Shown here: positions 56,609 through 64,000 of the stretch, piece after piece
Position numbering within the stretch: position 1 is the first letter of the stretch
Layout: every line of letters begins with the position of its first letter
NCBI GenBank assembly: GCA_023159155.1
Contig: JAJNNX010000015.1
Location: forward strand, 744,001-808,000
Length of the DNA: 64,000 bases
Source: Ustulina deusta
Taxonomy: Eukaryota; Ascomycota; Sordariomycetes; Xylariales; Xylariaceae
Direction: 5' to 3'
The notes under the pieces: generated by a model
What the model was told of the DNA's origin: nothing
The model's input: the letters and a program-made list of their open reading frames with translations, nothing else
Databases searched by the model: none
Translations under genes and position numbers: made by a program

Positions 56609-58315
56609 TTAGCCGCTAACACCTCCTCCCTTCCGAGTGACATTCATCGCACGAACCCAGGGCTCCCAGTATCCCTCAATGGTACCGGGGTCCCTCCAGG
56701 CGCTCCAGTCCGCACTCGTCAGGCCCCAGGTATCCGCGAGGCCCTGCGTGCCCTGGCGGATGCGATAGCTCCCGGCCAGCGACCACGTCATCCAGCTGAC
56801 CCTGTGCCGTATCGTGAAGTTCCGGATGCAGTTCTGCAGGAGGTCGTCGTACAGCCCGCCGTCCTGCGCGTGTCCGAACTCGGAGAACACCACGGGCGCG
56901 AGACGCCTCGGCGCCGGGCAATCCCGCGTGAGCGCGCACCCGGCGGCGCTGGGTTCGATCCCGAGCGCGTTGAACCCGTTCCGGTAGAGCCCGGCCTCGA
57001 CGACGTCGCAGGTCCCCGTGTCGAGGTCCTCGCTGCCGCCGTAGAGATGGAGCTCCCACACGAGCTTGTCGGCCCACGGGTGCGCGGCGAGGTCGAAGAC
57101 CACGGGGTCCCGGCGGCGCGCGTCCCGGATCGCCGTGCACTTGTAGCACGGCGCCGTCAGGAGGTTCGCGCCCGCCGTGAGGGCCGACAGGTCCTGGTCG
57201 TACTGCATGCCGCTCCACGTGATCAGGAGGTCGCCGTTGGCCGCGTGGATGGCGTCCGCGCCGGCCGTCATGTTGCCGACGAGGGTGGCCCAGTTATAGT
57301 GCAGATCCGTGCGGTTCCAGCTCTCGCGCAGCTCGTTGCGCAGGGACATGGAGACGATGTTGGGGTGTTGCTTCGCCCAGGTCGCGACGTGCGAGAGCCC
57401 GCGCAGCCAGTTCCGCACGGGGAACGAGACGTCCTCGAACCATGCGTTCCCGTCTGCGTGGCTGCAGCACCATTGCCCCTTGCCTACGTGCACGTCCGGG
57501 TGGATGAAAATACCCTTTTGGAGTGCCGTGCGTGCGATGTCTATATTTACCAATCTGGCGTCAGGAATTACTATTACTATTTATGGAGAAGATATCCAGC
57601 GTTATGAGAGCTTGAAGGAGCAACGGGAGTAGAAAGCCCCTGATTAGGCAACTTCTGCCGCCCCGCGATACGCCAAAGGGGGAGGGGAGGCATAAGACAT
57701 TCCAGCGTACTGACCTGACCAGATCTCGAAACGCGTGGTTCTGATGGTCCACCCGGGATTCTTAGATACGATATCCTTCGCAACGCGTGTCCCATTGCTC
57801 GAACCCAGGGCTGCTGTCAGCGCGTCGATCATGGGTACGTCGTGTCCGTTGCGGTCATAAATCTCATCGATCATCTGGATGGCGTAGCCCCTGTACACGC
57901 ATAAATATATATCCATATCTACGAGCTGCCCAAGCTCTCGGGTAACGGGGAAGATCTAACATGCGGATATAATTAAACCCAACACTGGCTACATCGTCAA
58001 GAATGTCGGCAGCCGACTTCCACTCCAAACCCTCGGGGATCATCGTCTCGCCTTTCAGGTGTTAGTTCTGATCTTAGATTCTTCTTTGACTCTATACCCT
58101 AAGGTCTACTCACCGCTCATAGGCCAATTGACTCCGGCCCAGGTGACAACATCTCCGCGATTATTCACGATATCTCGTCCCCTTGTACTAAATGGTGCGT
58201 ATGGCCATTCCCGTGAAGGCCCAACGGTACTCTGCTCAACATTTTGTGGAGGCGTCGCCGACGCGAAGAAAGCTCGCCCCGAAAGGAACGAACATATAAG
58301 AGTAGATAGCCTCAT
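56609..58315 (-). CDS. Secreted GH5 glycoside hydrolase
   Basis: Four exons: 58114-58315, 57961-58051, 57711-57890 and 56609-57554, giving 472 residues. Introns are 62, 70 and 156 bases with GT...AG ends and consistent phase. The N-terminus is a signal peptide (MRLSTLICSFLSGRAFFASA). The fold of GH5 (cellulase superfamily TIM barrel) is marked by RDIVNNRGDVVTWAGVNWP, then VGFNYIRMGYAIQMIDEIY, IFIHPDVH, IVSMSLRNELRESWN (acid/base Glu about 232 after Asn) and APVVFSEFGH (nucleophile Glu about 383), with VSWMTWSLAGSY beyond it. It is related to fungal GH5 endoglucanase-like and beta-glycosidase-like enzymes; substrate (beta-glucan, mannan or sterol glycoside) is not decided. The last exon is strongly GC-rich, creating a long antisense open frame that is not a gene. 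Confidence 0.88.
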
Positions 58316-58370
58316 ATTCACGTATGGTATGTTCACGGTGAGGCCACATATCAAGTTTAGAAGACACTTA

Positions 58371-58625
58371 TTAGAGATTGATTGACGATGCAGGGTTGAT
58401 GTACTCCTCATCTACCAAGCTAGATATAGGTTCCCCATTGCCAGTGTCACTCAGTGGAGACGACATTCCAAGGTGAAGAAGCATTTCTTGTTCCTGGCGG
58501 GATTCATCTCTCACCAAGAGGTTCGGGGTTGTTAACAGCCCGATCGTATACATGAAGAGCATTAGACCAAGGACCGAAGACAAGAGAAAGGCCCACTTAA
58601 CGAAACTTTGGTAGATGCGCTCCAA
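58371..58625 (-). CDS. Possible small single-span membrane protein
   Basis: An open frame of about 84 codons with one good transmembrane helix (FLLSSVLGLMLFMYTIGLL) and an acidic C-terminus ending SSINL. The frame has no ATG at its start (it opens at TTG) and continues upstream to a possible acceptor at CCCCAG about 58676, so it would be the last exon of a small gene whose first exon is not resolved; an ATG in the context GCCACC at about 58780 is a candidate but I found no donor with the right phase. It is in the GH5 promoter region. May be non-coding. Confidence 0.3.
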   Translation of the reverse strand: MERIYQSFVKWAFLLSSVLGLMLFMYTIGLLTTPNLLVRDESRQEQEMLLHLGMSSPLSDTGNGEPISSLVDEEYINPASSINL

Positions 58626-59106
58626 TCGGCTGACTGCACCTAGAGAGATCTGAGATCTGTAAAAGCTGGGGAAAGACGTGGTGGGTTGGAGTAACCGTCG
58701 AGTCAGTAGTTGAGTGTTTGGTTATAGCGTTGAGGGGAAGACACTCCAATCTTTAGCGGGGGAGACTTGGCGGGAGAACATGGTGGCAATCTGGTAGACC
58801 GGCGTGCAAGCCCAAGATCCAAGTTATGAAAGGGGTGGTTGCATGACGGTAAGATTTGGAGAGTAGTAAACCGGATCGAAGGCTTTTGAACTTCGTCAAG
58901 TTGTGCGTTTTATTTACTTATTTTTTGAACGGGTCGAAACCCGGATTCTTCTTGGACCATATTTATATCCTCGCATCCATCCATGAACGCCGCGCTCAGC
59001 TAGTTCTATACCATACAAGCGTAATACACAATATCGGTTATCTACAAAAGCAGGATTTCTCCTCTTAGCTCAGTCAGTGCCGGAAATTCACTCAAAATTG
59101 TAGAAT
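58626..59106. other. Intergenic region
   Basis: 3' flank of the PP2C gene and possible first exon of the small membrane ORF. No other gene seen. Confidence 0.45.
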
Positions 59107-61085
59107 TTATAGCTTGGGCTGGATAGACGATCGTGGTATGTTTGACGCTTCTTGATTAACTACGACCTCGCCCGTCTTCGGGCTGTTGCCAAAAAAGATG
59201 ACTTGTACAGTCAAATCGTCCCTAACGCCAGTGTTAGTTTGGGTAGAGATGCGGGCCTAGTTTAGCTTACCTATATCTTCTTGAAAATGGTGAGACCAGA
59301 GTCAGCAAGGCACAAACTTGCTCTTCGTTCTTCCCCCCAAGGGCATTGCGGATAAGGTGCGTAGCAACATTCTTGTCCTTGACGACAAATCGCTCTTTTT
59401 CATCCGGTGAAATACCCCATTGGCCTAAGCGAACGGGTGTCTTCTGGCCGTCAGGTCCTCCCTGCTGCTTGGCTTCAACAGGTAGACTTTGGCTGGAACC
59501 AAATATTTTAGACCATACCGACCCAAATTGCGAAGGAGACTGCTCCATGGCCTGTGACTCGATCCATTTGCCAACAAGTCCAACGACTTCCTCGTTGGTC
59601 AGCATTTCCCAAAGCCCGTCTGTAGCCATCACCAAAAAATCACCCTTGTCGGGTTGGATTTTGGTTGTAGTCACCACCGGCTCAGCCGTTACGTAGGGTG
59701 GGGTTTTCAGGTATGGAGAGGTGTGTCGGGCAAAAAACGAAGTGCGAAGTCGCTCAGAAACATCCCTGCTCCACTTGTAGCTAGCATCGCCAAATGCTCG
59801 GGTGGGCTCCAGGCCGCCGAGGACTCGGCCATTATGAACAACACGATTTTCGCCAGGGTGGGCTTTGCGCAGGCGAGCTGCTTCATTCGGGTTGCTACCA
59901 GTCTGGTCTTCGGAAAGAGCCGTCGCAGTCCATTTACCAGAACCGCTCCGCCGGCCGAGAACAGCTCGCGAATCTCCTGTACAGGCAACTCGTAGTGTTT
60001 TAGAGCTGCTGTCATAGAATGAGAGCAGAGCACATGACCCTGATAGAGCCGGCCCGAGTAGCTCGGCTGCAACCCTCTTGGAATTGGACTTCAAGACCTT
60101 GTCCACGCTATCATGAACTATCTCGTTGTCTAGACGGGTGAAGCCAGCTTTCATGGCAGCGTCAATGGCCTCGGGTGATGGCATGGTCCCTAAGGTTTCA
60201 GCGGCCTTGTATGTAGTATTTAGTTCTCGGCCAACATAGTTGATCAATGTCTGCCGCAGCTTCGCTGATGTGGTCCATCCTCTGAGCACGTTGTTAGCTT
60301 TATCTGAGCCAAGCTCATTAAATTGCTGAAACATACGCATGACCATCAAAGACACCCCAGAACATCCAGTCATTGTTTGATGTGCCCTGCTGCGAAGCCA
60401 CTTCGACAATCTTCTCGGCATGATCGTCCTCAATTGGGTTGTTGCTTGCTAACTGGACAATGTCATATCGCAAGACCCCTTGTCCCCTGTTGACCAGAAA
60501 CGAAACCTCATTCTGTCGCAACTTTCCAGTAGCCTGATCGGGTGTAAGCATCTCCAGGACGTTTCTCCCACTTCCGTCAGCGTTCTTCGAAATAGGGCCC
60601 TCGCCTACGAAAGTACCGGTGTGCAGTTCATCGGCGCCCACAACGAGAACGTTTCGAATTGGTGTCGCGTCGCTCGAGAGCTTGGTTGACGTGGTGGAAA
60701 GCGCCCTTCCAAAGGTCTGGTCCAAGCTATTATTTCCCTTGTATGTGTACCAGGCGCCGTAGCCAACGAGGCTTGACAACAGAGCAACAGAGAAACGGCG
60801 GAAATACATGGACGATCGAAGCGGTTCGTCGAGAGCATAGTTGGGTCGGGAGGAAGACGACCGGGTCAGCGTGAGGTTGGGATGTTGGGACAGGACGATG
60901 CGTCGCGGGCGGCCAGCACGAGGAAAGTTCCGGACTGTGTGTTGACAAGTCGTCCGAAGGGATTTAACGGCAGCGCGACGCATTTGGGAGGGTGTTCGCT
61001 TGCCAATATCGAGCAAGCATCCACGCGTGGTGTTGAAGAAAGGAAGGAAGGAGAAGACAGGGATATGTAGTGGAGAGGAAGTCAA
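59107..61085 (-). CDS. PTC5: Mitochondrial PP2C protein phosphatase (PTC5-like)
   Basis: Three exons: 60337-61085, 59271-60281 and 59107-59221, giving 624 residues from the first Met, or 590 from the Met at 60983 (MRRAAVKSL), which begins a basic, Ser-rich mitochondrial targeting sequence. A transmembrane-like segment follows (FRRFSVALLSSLVGYGAWYTY). PP2C metal-binding motifs are complete: WGVFDGHAGW, SGSCALLSFYD with CTGDSRAVLGRR, HNGRVLGGLEPTRAFGD, MATDGLWEML and, after the last splice, YRDDLTVQVIFFG. The architecture matches yeast Ptc5, the intermembrane/matrix phosphatase that reactivates pyruvate dehydrogenase by dephosphorylating its E1 alpha subunit. If the last intron were missed the protein would end without its final metal-binding Asp. 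Divergent from the PEX39-like gene. Confidence 0.9.
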
Positions 61086-61526
61086 AGTGGATCAAATGCT
61101 AACGTCGGCCAACAATTTAATAAAGCTAAGGTTATCAATAGCGGCGTATCAATAGGGCCTTAGGCGGTCTAGCCTGGCCTGTCTTAGGTACCAAGGCAGG
61201 CTGTCTGGGCGAGTACACTACAGGGAGGGTAGGTAAGTAAGTGCCCCAGATATACATCGATCGAACTGCAAGTCAACACCAACACCGAGTTTCGACCAAG
61301 TGAGAAAATGCCTAATCACCCTCCTCAACTAGCCTCAAATGAAAAGAAAACCCAACAATCACCGTCTACAAGAGCTCATCAGAATCTACCTTACTATTCA
61401 CACGAGCTTCAAGAGCAATTCTATTTGTACCCTTTCTCGGCTGTGACGTCGATTATTGCTTGAGATACTATATCTCTCGACTACATCCAGAGCAGAGAGA
61501 AATACACCCAATACCGGTATATCAAA
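61086..61526. promoter_or_regulatory. Divergent promoter region, PTC5-like / PEX39-like
   Basis: 441 bases between divergent starts, with a short TAGGTA-type cluster at 61185-61245 (CTTAGGTACCAAGG, GGTAGGTAAGTAAG). No gene seen. Confidence 0.5.
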
Positions 61527-62371
61527 ATGGCAGCGCCGGAAGCCTCACAACAGGTGGCTGACATCCAGCGGCGTGCGGCCGAAAAACCTGAAGTCGCATT
61601 CAAGGCATTCAACACATACCCTTGGCAGGCTGACCAGTTATTCAACGTGAGCCATCCGTGCGTGAATGGAGACTCTTGAAATGAGTACTAACATGGAAAT
61701 AAAAAGCGCAAATTGACAGGTGCTCTGTATGCCGCTGAACCGGAAGGCGAGCGTTTGGCCGAGATCGCACTCCAACTACGCATCGACAGGTTTGCAGAAC
61801 GTATAAAGATTCAGATAGACAAGGACACATACAAACAGTGGCTTTCTGAATCAGGTACTCTGCAGCCTCGGCTCTTCTCAGACCAAAATCTAGCACAAGA
61901 AGTAGAAGGAAAGGTAGGGGTTTAATTCGCATCTTCATGTTTCACACACATATTTATCTGTCTAGCAACATCATCTTTCAGTAGCCGTACGCATTACTGA
62001 GCCAGGAACAGGTACCGCCAGAGCAAAGAAGGCTCGCTATCCTTCACGCCGAACTCGGATATCCTCCGTATCAACCAGCCTCAGAGCCGATAGATCCCTC
62101 AGTCCCTAGCTGGCAGCGTGAGGCGCCTAAAGCCGAACTGTTCGTACCCAAGAGCGCAGCGCCTTCGAATTCTGACGGGGAGGCGCTGCCGTACCCCAAG
62201 AAGTTTGAAGAAATCATTAGATTCTTAGAAACGGGCCAGGCGATCCCAGGCGTTCGCCAGATTCCGGACACTGTTATTGAAGACCCATCGATCTCAACTC
62301 GCGGGACTATGCAAGCCCCGTTGAAGCCGTGGGAGAGGAATAGTGGAGGTCCCAGTTCAAATGCAGACTAA
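61527..62371 (+). CDS. PEX39: KPWE-motif peroxisomal protein (PEX39-like)
   Basis: Three exons: 61527-61646, 61707-61913 and 61985-62371, giving 237 residues. The first intron ends AAAAAG; the second has a weak donor (GTAGGG) and ends CAGTAG. The N-terminal helix has FKAFNTYPWQADQLFN (a DUF5572-like start also found in peroxisomal proteins). The C-terminus contains YPKKFEEIIRFLETGQAIPGV, then the RGTMQAPLKPWERN segment with the KPWE motif at about 223-226. This pair (a short helix with PxxFxxIxxLxxxGxxxPG, then KPWE) is the hallmark of Pex39 and related Pex13/14-linked proteins that assist Pex7-dependent import of PTS2 cargo. Identification rests on the motif pair; no transmembrane helix is seen. 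Divergent from PTC5-like. Confidence 0.68.
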
Positions 62372-62658
62372 GACTTTTGTAGGTCTTCAAGCGACATGGC
62401 AATCTTAAAGTCAGGTGTAATTCCGTATAAGACGCCATTATGAGTTATCGTAAGTATGGGTAGCAGGCGGCAGACATAGATCAGCTGGTTGGCTTCATGT
62501 CGTGGAGAAAAAGCGTAGCGTGTAATTGCAGATGACTACGGAAGGCTCTACCTGGGTAGCTTTAGTTTTCCTTCGTTTAATGGTAGCCGAGGCATTATAT
62601 TCCTGTAGCGGGCGTACCCAGGGCAGTGCCCGAATCAACAAGAATTGATAATCCTTCC

Positions 62659-63489
62659 TCATCCATCTATATCCATTGCATCAACATCGACGGAATTTCG
62701 ACGCATCCGCCTGTGGGCCGGCGGCGCGGAAGAAGGCGGCGCAGACGCAGCCGGTTCGGCCCCAGCAAGTATTTGACGTTGAAGGTTGGCTCTGAGTTCA
62801 TCTTTCTCCTTCTGGACGACAGCCCTGTGTCCTTCAATCTGATCATCCCATCCCCATTTGACAAGACTGAGCACATGTGTTAATGCTGCCGAGCGTGGCG
62901 TCTGTCGCTCGTCCACATCCCGCCTGAACATTTTCTCGCGACGCAAGGTGGAAAGGTCCGCATATTCGGGGTCCAAAGGACCTCGAGGCCGCATTGGGAT
63001 TGATGGAACTGAATAGGGTCGATCATGAGGCCGTCTCTCACGCGGACCCTCTCGACTGGTACCGGCATCTCCATTCTCCCGGTACTTTCCGTCTTGTAGT
63101 ATCCTCGACACGGCCTCCTGATCCTCCCGGAGAATTATCTCCTCAAGACGCAGTTCGTTGTCCATCCTCCGATGCTGATCCTTGACCGGGCGGCGAAGCG
63201 GGTCGTACTGCAAGCGCTCATCCTGTCCGGCACATTCAACACGCTCGGTATTTCGTCGAATACGCTCAACCTCTCGTCTGAACATCAAAACCATGTTCTC
63301 TTCGACACGCGCCGCGTGCCAATCGAGTGCCTCAATCGTAGCGCCCAGGCGGACTATGGGGTCATCTGATACCGGTGGTGGCGTTTTGGTGAAGTCTCTC
63401 TCAGTCGGTACAAAGATTGACGGAGCGACGGTGCTCAAGGCGGGAATATCCTCCGGGCCATCTTGGCTGGACACGTTCTGGGTAGTCAT
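62659..63489 (-). CDS. Hypothetical charged, helical protein
   Basis: Single frame of 276 codons with its Met at 63489 preceding MTTQNVSSQDGPEDIP. Most of it is Arg/Glu-rich and probably helical or coiled-coil (ARVEENMVLMFRREVERIRRNTERVE, LRLEEIILREDQEAVSRIL, VVQKEKDELRANLQRQIL), with a Pro-rich centre (YSVPSIPMRPRGPLDP) and a C-terminal acidic VDVDAMDIDG. I do not recognise a family. No signal peptide or membrane segment. Convergent with the PEX39-like gene (3' ends 287 bases apart). Confidence 0.55.
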   Translation of the reverse strand: MTTQNVSSQDGPEDIPALSTVAPSIFVPTERDFTKTPPPVSDDPIVRLGATIEALDWHAARVEENMVLMFRREVERIRRNTERVECAGQDERLQYDPLRRPVKDQHRRMDNELRLEEIILREDQEAVSRILQDGKYRENGDAGTSREGPRERRPHDRPYSVPSIPMRPRGPLDPEYADLSTLRREKMFRRDVDERQTPRSAALTHVLSLVKWGWDDQIEGHRAVVQKEKDELRANLQRQILAGAEPAASAPPSSAPPAHRRMRRNSVDVDAMDIDG

Positions 63490-64000
63490 GCTTCATAGCC
63501 TTGATGTCAAGGAAAATAACACCTGGATAGTCACTGAGCTATAAGCTGGTGTCCTTGGTTATGCATAATGACGAATTACGCGTATACGGGACCTACCAAT
63601 CCACCCAGCCTAGGTCATTACATTTGCCTCTTGCAAATTCAGGTAGGAATGCTGCCTTTAATGGTTATGCTCTGTCCTCAGCAGCGATGTTGCTGGACAT
63701 AGGGAGCTATGGGAAATGTTTGCAGGCGTGATGTCATCTCACTATGTGCGGGATGGGGTTAGTAGGTCGATTAGTTCAGTGCTTAAGTCTTGCCTAGACG
63801 CGGTTGCAACTGCTCACATTTACAGCGTATAGCCTACACTAGGTCTAGGTACTTTACGACCCTACGAGGTACCTACAGCACATGTCCCACCACCAGGGAA
63901 AAAACAGCCGAAAAAAAACCAACTCCACTATTACTTAGTTACCTAGGTACTTAACTAGTGCGCTGCTAGCTGCAAAATAAGTACTATAGAGAAGCAAGCC
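63490..64000. other. Intergenic right edge
   Basis: Promoter side of the last gene. TAGGTA-type words cluster at 63835-63960 (CTAGGTCTAGGTACTTTACG, TTACCTAGGTACTTAAC). No gene seen; a gene could begin outside the window. Confidence 0.45.

Noticed and set aside
56804..57607. 267-codon open frame on the plus strand
   Set aside because: Antisense to the GC-rich last exon of the GH5 gene, whose catalytic motifs are on the minus strand.

Overview
The window is nuclear DNA from a filamentous ascomycete (Pezizomycotina, probably a Sordariomycete; the class is an inference). The evidence is protein-coding genes broken by introns of roughly 50-160 bases with GT...AG ends and CTAAC/CTGAC-like branch sites, a Zn2Cys6 regulator with a fungal-type trans domain, a psi-factor-type oxygenase, an AA9 lytic monooxygenase with a fungal CBM1, and intergenic spacers of 0.3-2.3 kb. 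No rRNA, tRNA, CRISPR or intact transposon was recognised.

Layout. 1-9.3 kb: an F-box-like gene, a secreted type-B carboxylesterase/lipase and a single-span membrane protein. 9.3-15.1 kb: a long gene-poor stretch, a small secreted protein and an MCH1-type transporter. 15.1-22.8 kb: an F-box protein, a four-exon MAPEG membrane protein and a Zn2Cys6 transcription factor. 22.8-29.2 kb: a secreted acid phosphatase (divergent from the transcription factor), a DUF1115-like protein, the AA9-CBM1 monooxygenase and a DUF2470 membrane protein. 30-38.2 kb: a tetraspanin, an HdeD-like multispan protein and a bifunctional dioxygenase-P450 of the Ppo/linoleate diol synthase family. 39.7-46.5 kb: a DUF2235 alpha/beta hydrolase, a secreted protein of unknown family and a PL1 pectate lyase. 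48.7-56.1 kb: a 1640-residue EDC4/Ge-1-like decapping scaffold and a small two-span membrane protein. 56.6-63.5 kb: a secreted GH5 hydrolase, a possible small membrane ORF, a mitochondrial PP2C (PTC5-like), a KPWE-motif peroxisomal protein (PEX39-like) and an unknown charged protein.

How the genes fit together. This is not an obvious biosynthetic cluster. Four secreted enzymes (AA9-CBM1, PL1, GH5, type-B esterase) and an acid phosphatase suit a plant-biomass or plant-associated lifestyle. The rest is housekeeping (mRNA decapping, PDH phosphatase, peroxisome import, transporter) and signalling (oxylipin synthase, tetraspanin, F-box proteins).

The most notable sequence-level features are an apparent AT-AC intron just after the catalytic N-terminal region of the AA9 gene, and a 15-base microexon that carries the nucleophile elbow of the DUF2235 hydrolase. 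Exon boundaries were assigned by eye from splice signals, reading phase and family resemblance; none has been tested against RNA.
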